A stretch of 64,000 nt of DNA from Streptomyces triculaminicus (GCF_017349075.1 NZ_JAFMOF010000004.1:496001-560000), one strand, 5' to 3'. Positions 33,663-43,584 are shown, counted from the stretch's first letter. The notes: generated by a model not told the origin, from the letters alone. Numbers and translations are program-made.

Positions 33663-36600
33663 CCACCTGCAGCTGAGCCGGGACGCGCTGCCGGAGATCG
33701 GCGACGTGGCTGACGATGCCGACCGTGCGGTCGCGCTCGCGCAGCGAGTCCAGCACGTCCAGCACCTCGTCCAGGGTCTGCTCGTCGAGGCTGCCGAAGC
33801 CCTCGTCGATGAAGAGCGTGTCCAGCCGGACGCCTCCCGCCTCCTCGGTGACCACGTCGGCGAGGCCGAGCGCGAGCGCCAGCGACGCGAAGAACGTCTC
33901 GCCGCCGGAGAGCGTCGCGGTGTCGCGCTCGCTGCCCGTCCAGGCGTCGACGACGTGCAGCCCCAGGCCGGAGCGGCCGCGGCCGCCGGTCCTGGCGTCG
34001 GAGTGGACGAGGGTGTAGCGCCCGGAGGACATCCGCCGCAGGCGCGCGGTCGCGGCCGCCGCCACCTGCTCGAGCCGGGCGGCCAGGACGTAGGACTCCA
34101 GGCGCATCTTGCGTTCGTTGCGCGCGGAGGTGCCCGCGGCGAGCGAGGCCAGCTCGGCCACCCGGTGGTGCTCCGCGCGCAGCGGGGCGAGCGCGCGAGC
34201 GTCGGAGAGGGCCTCGGCGGAGAGCCGGTCCAGCTCGTCGCAGCGGGTACGGGCGGCGGCGTCCTCGGCGGACGCCTGCCGCAGCGCCCGGGTCGCCTCG
34301 GAGACATCCGCCAGCGCGCCGTCCGGGTCGGCCGGCGGGCGTCGGGCGGCCGCCAGCGCGCTCTCGTCGGCCAGCTCCGCCGCGACGGCCAGCTCCTCGC
34401 GCTCCCACCGCTCGAGCCGCTGCCGCAGCTCGTGCCGCGCGGCGGCGTTCAGCAGGGCCTCCGCGGCCAGGCGCGGGGTGTCGAAGCCGGCGCGGTAGGC
34501 GGCGTCGGCGAGATGGGCGTCGGCCTCCTTGCGGCGGTCGGCCGTGCGGTCGGCCTCCCGCGCGGCGGCCGCGGCGGCGGCGAGGCGGCCGAGCCGCTCC
34601 TGCAGCAGAGCGGCGCGCCGGGCGACGGACTCCGAACCGCCGCGCGCCTGCGTCACCTCCCGTTCCAGGGCGGCCAGCTCCCGCTCGAGCCCCTCCCTGC
34701 GGGTCGCGTGGGCGGCGATGCGCAGCCGGGCCTCCTCCTGCCCGGAGCGCCGGCGCTCGTACTCCCCTTCGGCGCTGTGGAGCGCCTGGCGGGCGGTGTG
34801 CAGGGCCGCGCCGGCACGGCGGGCCTCGGCGTGGGCGCGCTCCAGGTCCTCGACGAGGGCGGCGAGTTCGGCGGCGGTGGCCTCGCCGGCGTCGGCGGTG
34901 GCCACGGCGAGGGCCTCGCCCAGCGGCCGCAGCACCCGGGCGGCCTCCTCGCGCGCCTCCTCGGCGCGCCGGCTCGCCGCCAGGGCGGCCTCCTCGGCCC
35001 CGCGGTCCACCTGGCCGGCACCCGCACGGGCCGGGGCGGGGTGTTCGGTGGCGCCGCACACGGCGCACGGGGCGCCGGCGGCGAGGCCGGCGGCCAGTTC
35101 GGCGGCGATGCCGCGCAGCCTGCGGTCCTTGAGGTCCAGCCAGTGTTCACGGGCGGCGGCGGCCTCGTCGCGGGCGTCGCGCAGCCGGGCCTCGGCGGCG
35201 GCGGCCTCGTGGACGAGGCGGTCGCGGCGGCGGGCGGCGTCGAGCCGCCTGCGCTCGGTCTCGAGCCGGCCGCCGAGCTGCTCGGCCCGGCCGAGGGCCT
35301 CCTGGGCCTCGTCGACGCGCCGCTGGTGGGCGCCGCGGGCGGTCTCCCAGGACGCGAGCCATTCGGCGGCGTCGGCCAGGACGTCCTCGTCGGCGGCGGC
35401 CGCCCGCTCCAGGCGCGCGGTCTCGGCGACGATCTCCTCGGCCCGTTCCTCGGCGCGCCGGGCGGCGGCCAGCGAGCCGAGCTCCTCGCGCAGCGCGCGC
35501 TCGAGGGCGGCGAGCTGTTCGGCGCCGGCCTCGTGGTGGCCGGCGGGCAGCAGGGCGCGGGCCTGCCGTTCGGCCGCGGCGGCGGCCGCGTGCTCCTCCT
35601 CGGCCCGGGCGCGCAGCGCGAGCGCGGGCGCGACGTCCTCGGCGGCGTGGGCCCGCTCCAGCCGCTCGCGCAGGGCGTCGCGTTCGGCGCGCCGCTCCTC
35701 GAGCGCCTCGGCACGCCGCAGGGCCTCGGCGTGCCGCCGCTGCAGCCGGTCCAGCTCCCGGGCCTCGTCGGCCCGTGCCTGTGCGGCGCGGTGTTCGCGC
35801 TCGGCGGCGCGCAGGGCCACCCCGGCGACGTCCCGCCGCTCGCGGGCGTTCGTACGGGCCAGGGCCGCCCACTCCAGCACGGCCTCGGCCAGCCCCGGGT
35901 CGCCGGGCGCGAGCGGCGGCTCGCCGGCGCGGGGGGCGGGCACGGAGGCCCGCCGCGTCCGTCCGGTCCCGCGCGGCGCCGGGGGTGTGGCGCGGCCGGT
36001 GCCGGCCGACGCGGTGGCGGGGGCGGGGGTGCCCATCTCGGGCAGGGAGGCGTCGCCCGCGGCCTGCCGCATCCGGTGGCCGAGGGCCAGCAGGCGCTCG
36101 TCGCCCGCGCGGACCCGTGCCTCGGCCGCGCGGCGCAGCTCGGCGAGGCGGTCCTCGACGGCGGCGAAGCGTCCGGTGTCGAAGAGGCGGCCCAGCAGCC
36201 CCGCGCGGGCGGCGTCCTCGGCACGCAGGAAGCGGGCGAACTCGCCCTGGGGCAGCAGGACGACCTGGCAGAACTGCTCGCGGCTCATGCCGAGCAGCTG
36301 GGTGATCTCCTCGCCGATCTCCTGGAGCGAGCGGCTGAGGGCCTTCCACTCCTCACCGGCGGCCCGCTCGCGCAGGGCGCCGTAGGCCTTCTCGCGGGTG
36401 AAGCCGGTGCCGCGCTTCTTGGGGCGCAGCTGCTCGGGCCGCCGGGTGATCTCCAGGCGGCGGCCGCCGACGGTGAGTTCCAGGACGACCTCGGTGGGCG
36501 TGCCGGCGTCGGCGTGGTCGCTGCGCAGGGTCAGGCCGGCGCCCTGGCGGGAGCCGGGGACCCCGCCGTAGAGGGCGTAGCAGACCGCGTCGAGGACGGA

Positions 36601-36726
36601 GGTCTTGCCGGCGCCGGTGGGGCCGTGCAGCAGGAAGAGCCCGGCGGCGGACAGGTCGTCGAAGTCGATGCGCTGGGTGCCGCCGAAGGGGCCGAAGGCG
36701 GTGATCTCGAGCCGGTGGAGCCTCAC
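33610..36726 (-). CDS. sbcC: Exonuclease SbcCD subunit C (Rad50-like ATPase)
   Basis: SbcC is the SMC-like ATPase partner of nuclease SbcD. It processes DNA hairpins, palindromes and protein-blocked ends. The 1038-residue protein has N-terminal Walker A GPTGAGKTSVLDAV (near residue 32), a long Ala/Arg/Glu-rich coiled coil, a zinc hook CAVCGATEHPAP near the middle, a returning coiled coil, and the C-terminal signature TLSGGETFFASLALALG with Walker B TLFIDEGFGSLD. The GTG start at 36726 overlaps the sbcD stop (GTGA). The 3' end overlaps the convergent Lrp gene. Confidence 0.95.
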   Translation of the reverse strand: MRLHRLEITAFGPFGGTQRIDFDDLSAAGLFLLHGPTGAGKTSVLDAVCYALYGGVPGSRQGAGLTLRSDHADAGTPTEVVLELTVGGRRLEITRRPEQLRPKKRGTGFTREKAYGALRERAAGEEWKALSRSLQEIGEEITQLLGMSREQFCQVVLLPQGEFARFLRAEDAARAGLLGRLFDTGRFAAVEDRLAELRRAAEARVRAGDERLLALGHRMRQAAGDASLPEMGTPAPATASAGTGRATPPAPRGTGRTRRASVPAPRAGEPPLAPGDPGLAEAVLEWAALARTNARERRDVAGVALRAAEREHRAAQARADEARELDRLQRRHAEALRRAEALEERRAERDALRERLERAHAAEDVAPALALRARAEEEHAAAAAAERQARALLPAGHHEAGAEQLAALERALREELGSLAAARRAEERAEEIVAETARLERAAAADEDVLADAAEWLASWETARGAHQRRVDEAQEALGRAEQLGGRLETERRRLDAARRRDRLVHEAAAAEARLRDARDEAAAAREHWLDLKDRRLRGIAAELAAGLAAGAPCAVCGATEHPAPARAGAGQVDRGAEEAALAASRRAEEAREEAARVLRPLGEALAVATADAGEATAAELAALVEDLERAHAEARRAGAALHTARQALHSAEGEYERRRSGQEEARLRIAAHATRREGLERELAALEREVTQARGGSESVARRAALLQERLGRLAAAAAAAREADRTADRRKEADAHLADAAYRAGFDTPRLAAEALLNAAARHELRQRLERWEREELAVAAELADESALAAARRPPADPDGALADVSEATRALRQASAEDAAARTRCDELDRLSAEALSDARALAPLRAEHHRVAELASLAAGTSARNERKMRLESYVLAARLEQVAAAATARLRRMSSGRYTLVHSDARTGGRGRSGLGLHVVDAWTGSERDTATLSGGETFFASLALALGLADVVTEEAGGVRLDTLFIDEGFGSLDEQTLDEVLDVLDSLRERDRTVGIVSHVADLRQRVPAQLQVVKERSGSVVRHRTAAGS

Positions 36727-37889
36727 CGGGCCACCTCGCCGGTGACGTCGGCCAGGCGTACGGAGTCCAGTGCGGCGGTCAGCACGGTGCGCTCGCCCTC
36801 GTCGGGGCCCAGGCCGCCGCGGACGTGGGCCACGAAGTCCTCGGCGATCTGCCGGTCGGTGCGGCCGCTGAGCCGCTGGGCGTAGGAGGCGAGGGGGTCC
36901 TCGGGGGCGCGGTCGGGTTCGAAGACGAGGCTGAGGGTGTGCGGGAAACGGCGGGCGAGGCGGGCCATCGGCTCGTCGGGGCGCACGGCGTCGGTGAGGG
37001 TGGCCTCCACCCAGGCGTCCTCGTGGCGCTCGAGGCCGGGGTCGCGGAGCAGGTCGTCGAGGCGGCCGCGGATACGGGCGAGGGGGCGCGGGACGGGGCA
37101 GTCGATCCGCTCGGCGGTCACCGTGCCGACGCCGTCGAGGTCGACGAGCCACATGGTCTTGCGGTGGTCGGCCTCGGAGAAGGAGTACGCGAGGGGGGAG
37201 CCGGAGTAGCGGATCCGGTCGGTGATGGCCTGGCTGCCGTGGAGGTGGCCGAGGGCTGTGTAGTCCACGCCCCGGAAGACGTCGGCGGGGACGGCGGCGA
37301 CGCCGCCGACGGTGATGTCGCGCTCGCTGTCGCTGGCGGCGCCGCCGGCGACGAAGGCGTGGGCGAGGACGACGGACCGCGTCCCGGCGGGCCGGGCGGC
37401 GAGGTCGGCCCGTACCCGCTCCATGGCGGCCTCCAGGACGGCGGTGTGGCCGGCCCGCTCGGCCGCGAGCTCGTCGCGGACCAGGGCGGGCTCCAGGTAG
37501 GGCAGGCCGTAGAGGGCGACGTCGCCGTGGTCGTCGGCGAGGATCACGGGGGTGCCGCAGGCGGCCGGGTCGGTGCGCAGGTGGATGCCGGCCCGCTCGA
37601 TGAGCCCGGCGCCGACGCCGAGGCGGCGGGCCGAGTCGTGGTTGCCGGAGATCATGACGGTGGGCACGCCGAGCTCCGCGAGGCGGTGCAGCGCCTGGTC
37701 GAAGAGCTCGACGGCGGCGAGCGGCGGCACGGCGCGGTCGTAGACGTCCCCGGCGACGAGCACGGCGTCGACGGCGTGCTCGCGCACGGTCCGCACGAGG
37801 TGGTCGAGGAAGTCGCGCTGGGCCCGCAGGAGGCTCACGCGGTGGAAGGACCGTCCCAGGTGCCAGTCCGAGGTGTGCAGCAGCCTCAC
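36723..37889 (-). CDS. sbcD: Exonuclease SbcCD subunit D (Mre11-like nuclease)
   Basis: SbcD is a calcineurin-like Mn2+-dependent nuclease. The 388-residue protein carries the phosphoesterase motifs HTSDWHLGRSFH, VAGDVYDRAVPP, ISGNHDSARRL, LAHAFVAGG and LGHLHGSQ in order, covering all metal ligands. sbcC follows with a 4-base overlap, so the two subunits are produced together. The start is the ATG at 37889, close to the typical N-terminus MRLLHTSDWHLG. Confidence 0.96.
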   Translation of the reverse strand: MRLLHTSDWHLGRSFHRVSLLRAQRDFLDHLVRTVREHAVDAVLVAGDVYDRAVPPLAAVELFDQALHRLAELGVPTVMISGNHDSARRLGVGAGLIERAGIHLRTDPAACGTPVILADDHGDVALYGLPYLEPALVRDELAAERAGHTAVLEAAMERVRADLAARPAGTRSVVLAHAFVAGGAASDSERDITVGGVAAVPADVFRGVDYTALGHLHGSQAITDRIRYSGSPLAYSFSEADHRKTMWLVDLDGVGTVTAERIDCPVPRPLARIRGRLDDLLRDPGLERHEDAWVEATLTDAVRPDEPMARLARRFPHTLSLVFEPDRAPEDPLASYAQRLSGRTDRQIAEDFVAHVRGGLGPDEGERTVLTAALDSVRLADVTGEVAR

Positions 37890-37991
37890 AGGGCGACTCC
37901 GACCCGCATGGTTTCGTTCCTCCGCACCCTGTTCAGCGATGACCCGTCGTCCCTAGTTTCGCATCCGCCGGCGGGGCGGGGTCGTGGGTTA

Positions 37992-38023
37992 CCGCTCACG
38001 GCGGGCGGCCGGGCCGTGAGCGG
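37992..38023 (-). terminator. Terminator-like hairpin between methyltransferase and sbcD
   Basis: CCGCTCACGGC and GCCGTGAGCGG form an 11-bp perfect stem with a 10-base loop. It lies downstream of the methyltransferase gene and upstream of sbcD, both on the minus strand, so it should separate their transcripts. There is no U tract. Confidence 0.6.
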
Positions 38024-38124
38024 CCGGACCCGGACGACCACCTGATCGAGGCACCCGCCGGCCGTCTCGATCTCACTCTTTTCCGCGAATCCGCCGATCC
38101 GCCGATCCGCGACCGGGCCGGGCG

Positions 38125-38841
38125 TCAGGCGGCGTCCGCCGCCCGGGCGGCGTGCCGGGGGACGCGCAGGTGCCAGACCCGGGCGGGCGGCAGGTTGCGC
38201 CACACGACGCTGGCGCGCCCGGCGTGGCGGCGGGTGAAGTCCTCCAGCAGGTCCGTCACCTCGCGGTGCCGGGCGGCCTCCCCGCGGCCGCCGACCAGCG
38301 ATCGGGTGGCGTGGGTGCCCAGGTAGGCGAAGAAGGTCAGGTGCCCGCCGGGGACGAGGACGGACAGATAGCGGTCCAGGATCGTGCGGACCTGCTCGGG
38401 CTCGAAGTTGGTGAAGGGCAGGCAGGAGACGATGACGTCGTAGCCGTGGTCGACGCGCATCTCGGTGATCGACTCGGGGATGATCCGGATCCGGTCGGCG
38501 GCGGCCGACAGGGCGGGGTCGGTGCGCAGCGCGCCGTGCAGGATCTCGACGAAGCGGGGGTTGATCTCGACCACGTCGAGCCGGTCGGCGGGGCCGACGG
38601 CCCCGGCCAGCACCCGCGTCACCGGTCCGGTCCCGGCGCCCGCCTCCAGCACCGCGAGGGGCCGGCGCGGTCCGCCCGTGGCGGCGAGCGGCGCGGCCAG
38701 CCGCTCGGCGAGCCGCCTGCTGCTCGGCGCGACGGCGCCGGTGGTGCGGAAGGTGCGGGCCGCCTCGCGCAGGAAGGCCGGCCATGGCGCCGAAGTCGGC
38801 TGCGGGGACCTGGAGTTGGCTTGCTTGAGATCCATGACCAT
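38125..38841 (-). CDS. Class I SAM-dependent methyltransferase (phospholipid-methyltransferase-like)
   Basis: This 238-residue protein resembles PmtA-type phospholipid or rRNA-dimethylase-like methyltransferases: LEAGAGTGPVTRVLAG (SAM motif I, about residues 64-79), DVVEINPRFVEIL, and VSCLPFTNFEP, the LPF motif of PmtA-like enzymes. An N-terminal FLREAARTFRTTGAVAPSSRRLA segment is also typical of that group. The ATG may be at 38841 or 38835. The acceptor is unknown; a membrane lipid is a reasonable guess. Confidence 0.82.
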   Translation of the reverse strand: MVMDLKQANSRSPQPTSAPWPAFLREAARTFRTTGAVAPSSRRLAERLAAPLAATGGPRRPLAVLEAGAGTGPVTRVLAGAVGPADRLDVVEINPRFVEILHGALRTDPALSAAADRIRIIPESITEMRVDHGYDVIVSCLPFTNFEPEQVRTILDRYLSVLVPGGHLTFFAYLGTHATRSLVGGRGEAARHREVTDLLEDFTRRHAGRASVVWRNLPPARVWHLRVPRHAARAADAA

Positions 38842-38985
38842 GAAACCTAGGGGCCGCGCGGGCCCGCACCGTCGGCCCGCGGACGGCGCTCTCCCCGTAC
38901 GGAAGCAGGGGGGTAGCGTAGGCCGGCTGGCCGGCTGGGCACGAGTGAGGCCGCCCCGCGGGCGCCCCCGCCCGGAGGGGTCCGG

Positions 38986-39609
<624 letters not shown>

Positions 39610-39673
39610 CCCGCCAGCCTAGATCCTCTCCGGATCTTGGGAATGGTCGGGCCGGGCGGGTCGTTGAGCGGGC

Positions 39674-40081
39674 ATGTACGCAGAACCGGGGATCATCCGG
39701 AAGATCATCGAGGGGACCGGCGACACCTGGGCCGTGGTCGGTCTGTCGTCCAACGAGCGCCGCCCGGCCCACGGCGTGGCCGCGGTCCTGCAGCGGTACG
39801 GCAAGCGCGTCGTGCCGGTGCATCCCAAGGCCGAGACGGTGCACGGCGAGCAGGGGTACGCCTCGCTCGCCGAGATTCCCTTCCCCGTCGACGTCGTGGA
39901 CGTCTTCGTGCGCTCCGAGCTCGCCGGCGCGGTCGCCGACGAGGCGGCCGGCATCGGCGCGAAGGCGGTCTGGTTCCAGCTGGGCGTGATCGACGAGGAC
40001 GCGTACGCACGCACCCGCGACGCGGGCCTGCTGATGGTCATGGACCGCTGCCCGGCGATCGAGATCCCCCGCCTGCGCTGA
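39674..40081 (+). CDS. CoA-binding protein (YccU-like)
   Basis: This is a 135-residue single-domain CoA-binding Rossmann protein of the YccU type (CoA_binding_2). DTWAVVGLSSNERRPAHGVAAVLQRYGKRVVPVHPKAE covers the nucleotide-binding part, and VVDVFVRSELAGAVADEA, AVWFQLGVIDE and VMDRCPAIE follow the family pattern. It is divergent from the YigZ gene. Biological role unknown. Confidence 0.9.
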   Translation: MYAEPGIIRKIIEGTGDTWAVVGLSSNERRPAHGVAAVLQRYGKRVVPVHPKAETVHGEQGYASLAEIPFPVDVVDVFVRSELAGAVADEAAGIGAKAVWFQLGVIDEDAYARTRDAGLLMVMDRCPAIEIPRLR

Positions 40082-40130
40082 GCACCGGGGGGCGAAGTGG
40101 ACCCGGCGGGCCGTGCGTTAGCGTCGGTTC

Positions 40131-40625
40131 ATGATCACGACACGCCGGGCCCGGCCCGAGGACGCCGCCGAGATCGTGCGGCTGCGCAGGCTGATGTTCG
40201 CCGACATGGACGGCCGGGACTCCCCCGGCGCATGGGAGCGCGACGCCGTGGAGATCGCCCGGCGGCAGCTGGCGGCGGACGGGCCGGGGCTCGGCGGTTT
40301 CGTCGTGGACGGGGCGGCGGAGGCGGGCGGGCACCATCTGGCCGCCTGTGCGGTGGGGCGCGTCGAGGAGCGGCTGCCCGCTCCGGGGCACCCCACCGGG
40401 CGGTTCGGGTTCGTCTTCACGGTGTGCACCGACGCGCGCTACCGCGGGCGCGGGCTGGCCCGCGCGACGACCGAGGCCCTGCTGGACTGGTTCGCCGAGC
40501 AGGGGGTCACCCGCGTCGACCTCCACGCCACGCCGGACGCCGAACGCCTCTACCGGAGCCTGGGGTTCGCCGAGCACTCGATGGCGCTCTCCCTCGACGT
40601 GTCCGGGCGGGCCCGGCCCGCCTGA
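40131..40625 (+). CDS. GNAT-family N-acetyltransferase
   Basis: This 164-residue GNAT protein begins MITTRRARPEDAAEIVRLRRLMF and has an acetyl-CoA loop in RYRGRGLARATTEALLDWF followed by VDLHATPDAERLYRSLGF. The acceptor is unknown. TAGCGT lies six bases before the ATG with no ribosome-binding site, again pointing to a leaderless message. It is convergent with the XRE-cupin gene, four bases apart. Confidence 0.9.
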   Translation: MITTRRARPEDAAEIVRLRRLMFADMDGRDSPGAWERDAVEIARRQLAADGPGLGGFVVDGAAEAGGHHLAACAVGRVEERLPAPGHPTGRFGFVFTVCTDARYRGRGLARATTEALLDWFAEQGVTRVDLHATPDAERLYRSLGFAEHSMALSLDVSGRARPA

Positions 40626-40629
40626 GCGG

Positions 40630-41202
40630 TCAGCCGGCGGGCGGGACGGCCACGACCATCGTCATCTCGACGGGCTCGGTGCCGTCGTTGCGGTAGGCGT
40701 GCGGGGCGTTGGCCTCGAACGTCGCGGAGGTGCCCGCCGGGACCTGGTGCTCCTCGCCGTCGACGACGAGCGTCAGCTGCCCGGACCGTACGGTCAGCAT
40801 CTCCACGGTGCCCGCCGGGTGGGGGTCGGAGGTGCTGTCGTCGCCGGGCATGATGCGCCACTCCCACAGCTCGAGCGGGCCGCGCACATCGGTGCCGACG
40901 AGCAGCGAGGTGTGGCTGCCGGCCTCGGTGGACCACATGCGCACCACCTGTTCCTGGGGTACGAGCCGGACGTGCGAGCCCTGCTCGTAGTCGAGGAGGG
41001 TGGTGATGCTGACGCCCAGGGCGTCGGCGAGCTTGACCGTGGTGCCGACGCTGGGGTTCGTACGGGCCTGCTCGATCTGGATGATCATGCCGCGGCTGAC
41101 ACCCGAGCGGGCCGCGAGGGCGTCGAGGGTGAAGTGGCGCTCCCCGCGCCAGCGCTTGAGGTTGCGGGCGAGCGACTGCGTGAGCTGGTCGAGGTCCGTC
41201 AC
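40630..41202 (-). CDS. XRE-family regulator with C-terminal cupin domain
   Basis: This is a 190-residue regulator: HTH at residues 8-65 (FTLDALAARSGVSRGMIIQIEQARTNPSVGTTVKLADALG) and a cupin_2 domain (DPHPAGTVEMLTVRSGQLTLVVDGEEHQVPAG) likely to bind a small ligand. The start is a GTG at 41202. It is divergent from the DMT exporter gene, the usual arrangement for substrate-inducible amino-acid or drug efflux. An AT-rich imperfect palindrome lies 20 bases upstream. Confidence 0.92.
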   Translation of the reverse strand: MTDLDQLTQSLARNLKRWRGERHFTLDALAARSGVSRGMIIQIEQARTNPSVGTTVKLADALGVSITTLLDYEQGSHVRLVPQEQVVRMWSTEAGSHTSLLVGTDVRGPLELWEWRIMPGDDSTSDPHPAGTVEMLTVRSGQLTLVVDGEEHQVPAGTSATFEANAPHAYRNDGTEPVEMTMVVAVPPAG

Positions 41203-41221
41203 GTGAATCGATCCGTCCAGT

Positions 41222-41236
41222 CCAAAATATTATTGG
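41222..41236. promoter_or_regulatory. AT-rich imperfect palindrome between XRE-cupin and DMT exporter
   Basis: CCAAAATATTATTGG is a 15-bp near-palindrome (one symmetric mismatch pair) in otherwise GC-rich DNA, 20 bases upstream of the XRE-cupin start. It is a good candidate for the operator of that regulator and for the promoter core. Confidence 0.5.
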
Positions 41237-41309
41237 TGATGGTCGAGCAGGGTGTACTACGGTGGCGTGGACTCCACCGGCCACCACACTGTACTGCGAG
41301 GTTCTCCCC

Positions 41310-42176
41310 ATGACACCGGTCTTCGCCCTGGCCACCAGCCTCCTGTGGGGGCTGGCCGACTTCGGCGGCGGGCTGCTCACGCGGCGCATGCCCGCCCTGA
41401 CCGTGGTCCTCGTCTCGCAGCTGCTGGCCGTGGGCGCCCTGGGCTCGATCGTGGTCGCCACGGGCGGCTGGTCGGAGGCCGGGCCCCAGCTCTGGTACGC
41501 GGTGGCGGCCGGCGTCGTGGGCCCCGCGGCCATGCTCGCCTTCTACCGGGCGCTGGCCCTCGGCCCGATGGGGGTCGTCTCGCCGCTGGGCGCGCTCGGC
41601 GGCGTCGCCGTGCCGCTGGGCGTCGGCCTCGTCCTCGGCGAGCGGCCCGGAATCCTGCAGTTCGCCGGCATCGCGGTGGCCGTGGCCGGCGTCGTCCTCG
41701 CCAGCGGCCCCGGGATGGGCGGCGCGCCCGTCCAGCGGCAGACCCTGGTGCTCACGCTCGTCGCCGCCTTCGGCTTCGGTTCCGTGATGGCGCTGATAGC
41801 CGAGGCCTCGCACAACCTGACCGGGCTGTTCCTGGCCCTGTTCGTCCAGCGTGTGTGCAACGTCGTGGTGGGCGGCGGCGCGCTCTGGGCCTCGGTGCGC
41901 CGCGGCAACCCCGCCCTGCCCGAGGAAGGGTGGAGCGCGATCCGCTCCGCGCTGCCCGCCCTCGCCTTCGTCGGCCTCGCGGACGTGGCCGCCAACGGCA
42001 CGTACTCCATCGCCGCGAACCACGGCCCCGTCACGGTGGCCGCGGTCCTCGCCTCGCTCTACCCCGTGGTCACCGCCCTCGCCGCCCGCGGCGTCCTGCG
42101 CGAACGGCTGCGCACGGTCCAGGCGGCGGGCGCGGGCCTGGCGCTCGTCGGCACGGTCCTGCTGGCGACGGGCTGA
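41310..42176 (+). CDS. EamA/DMT-superfamily transporter
   Basis: This is a 288-residue membrane protein with ten predicted helices in two EamA repeats (LLWGLADFGGGLLTRR in the first; ALAFVGLADVAANGTYSIAA in the second). Such proteins export amino acids, nucleosides or drugs. The ATG at 41310 is preferred over a GTG/ATG region 48 bases upstream. It faces the XRE-cupin regulator and is convergent with the ATP-grasp operon, from which it is separated by a strong two-way hairpin. Confidence 0.9.
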   Translation: MTPVFALATSLLWGLADFGGGLLTRRMPALTVVLVSQLLAVGALGSIVVATGGWSEAGPQLWYAVAAGVVGPAAMLAFYRALALGPMGVVSPLGALGGVAVPLGVGLVLGERPGILQFAGIAVAVAGVVLASGPGMGGAPVQRQTLVLTLVAAFGFGSVMALIAEASHNLTGLFLALFVQRVCNVVVGGGALWASVRRGNPALPEEGWSAIRSALPALAFVGLADVAANGTYSIAANHGPVTVAAVLASLYPVVTALAARGVLRERLRTVQAAGAGLALVGTVLLATG

Positions 42177-42198
42177 GCCGGCCCGGGGGCCGGCTCAG
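42173..42198. terminator. Bidirectional terminator hairpin between DMT exporter and ATP-grasp operon
   Basis: CTGAGCCGGCC and GGCCGGCTCAG form an 11-bp perfect stem around a CGGG loop. The left arm includes the stop codon of the exporter, and the whole structure lies seven bases before the end of the convergent operon. It marks the downstream edge of the cluster. Confidence 0.7.
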
Positions 42199-42204
42199 TC
42201 GCGG

Positions 42205-43584
42205 TCAGGGGCGGCCGGCCTGGAAGACGCAGCCGGCGTAGGCCTTGTTGTCGTACGAGATCACGTCGGCCCGATCGGTGGGCAGGCCCCGCAGAAAGGC
42301 TCCGGCGTACTGCCGGCCGATCAGGAAGGCGCCCCAGTTGAGCGCCCAGGAGGAGGGCCCGTCCACGCTCCGGTCGGGGAACGCCTCGGGGTACGGGGTG
42401 ACGAGCTCCTGCACGATGTACCGGCCCCGCGCCGCCCCGTTCAGGGCGTCGGCCCACTCCTGGTCGCCCACGCTGCGGCCGAGCACGGTGCCGACGCCGC
42501 CGAGGCCGTGCGAGGGCTTGACGACGAGGTCCTCACGGTGCCGGGCGCAGTACGCGAGGAGGTCCACCTCTTCGCCGCGGACCTCGGCGGGACCGTCCCG
42601 GAGCTCGTGGGTCCAGGGCAGGAACCGTTCCACCAGGGCCTTCTCGGCCGGAGCGTAGGTGCTGCGGCACCGCTCCTCCCACAGCATGGCCAGCGCCCGC
42701 TTGTTCCCGTGCATGGAGGTGCGCAGCGGGGACACCACCGGCGTGCCGCACCGCGCGAAGGCGTCGAGGAGTTCCTCGGCCCGGGCGAGGGAGGCGGCGT
42801 CGGCGGTCAGCTCGCCGAGCGTGAAATAGCGGTGGACGACGTCGACGGCGCGGCCGTCGACGGTGATCCGGCCGCCGTTCTCCCGCACCTGGCCCGTGTG
42901 GCAGGGGACGGCCTCGACGCCGTACCGCTCCAGCAGCGCGGCCAGCGCGCGGATCTTGGGTTCCGTCTTGCGGTACCCGGGCCACCAGTCCATGAGCGCG
43001 ACGGTGGGGGTGTCTCCGTCGCATCCGGCGTTCCTCGCCGTCGCGCGGAGGAGATCGGCGAGCGCGCCGACGGCGTCGGGGAACGTCAGGTCCTCCCTCG
43101 CCGCGAAGCCGGCCAGCCTCTCGTCCTCCAGCAGCAGCCGGTTGAGCTCGGGCGTGTCGAAGCCGCCGAGCGCGCTGCTGATGTTGAACTCCAGCAGCCG
43201 GAAGCCCGTCGCGTCGTGGTAGAGGTCCGCACGGCCGATCCGGGCGGGCTCGGGTACGGGGGGGCGCAGGGCGATCCGCGCCTGTTCGGGGCGCAGTCCC
43301 ACGGCGGCGGCGAAGGCGTGCGCGTCGCCGTCGAAGAGCCGGTCGGGCAGCGAGAAGAGCAGGTCGAGCACGCCGTTGAGGTCGCTCTCCAGGCGCTCCA
43401 CCTCCACCGCCTCCAGAAAGGCCGGGCGGGTCAGGAAGCGGTCCTCGAGCGCTCCGTGCACGGCCTCGAGCCGCGCCGGGTCCGGGGACTCGGGCCACAC
43501 CGCGGCCGTGCCGGCGGGCGATCCGAGATAGCGCTCGGTCAGCGCGTTGCGGGCGAGGAGCGTGGGCAGGGCGGCGGTGGTCAT
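42205..43584 (-). CDS. Circularly permuted ATP-grasp (glutathionylspermidine-synthase-like) ligase
   Basis: This 459-residue protein is the last gene of the eight-gene operon. It resembles circularly permuted/type-2 ATP-grasp enzymes: FRLLEFNISSALGGFDTPELNRL (acidic EFN segment in the N-terminal half), DWWPGYRKTEPKI, a Gly-rich ATP loop KPSHGLGGVGTVLG and YIVQELVTPYPE, then WALNWGAFLIGRQYAGAFLRG near the C-terminus. Such enzymes activate a carboxylate as acyl phosphate and join it to an amine. The ATG overlaps the upstream stop (ATGA). The substrate is unknown. Confidence 0.75.
   Translation of the reverse strand: MTTAALPTLLARNALTERYLGSPAGTAAVWPESPDPARLEAVHGALEDRFLTRPAFLEAVEVERLESDLNGVLDLLFSLPDRLFDGDAHAFAAAVGLRPEQARIALRPPVPEPARIGRADLYHDATGFRLLEFNISSALGGFDTPELNRLLLEDERLAGFAAREDLTFPDAVGALADLLRATARNAGCDGDTPTVALMDWWPGYRKTEPKIRALAALLERYGVEAVPCHTGQVRENGGRITVDGRAVDVVHRYFTLGELTADAASLARAEELLDAFARCGTPVVSPLRTSMHGNKRALAMLWEERCRSTYAPAEKALVERFLPWTHELRDGPAEVRGEEVDLLAYCARHREDLVVKPSHGLGGVGTVLGRSVGDQEWADALNGAARGRYIVQELVTPYPEAFPDRSVDGPSSWALNWGAFLIGRQYAGAFLRGLPTDRADVISYDNKAYAGCVFQAGRP

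Noticed and set aside
33604..36885. Plus-strand open frame of over 1000 codons opposite sbcC
   Set aside because: Mirror of the Ala/Arg/Glu-rich coiled-coil codons of sbcC; no domains and no ribosome-binding site.
42205..43584. Housekeeping glutathione synthetase or D-Ala-D-Ala ligase
   Set aside because: Motif order is permuted and the gene is locked into the cluster; housekeeping ligases have the canonical order.
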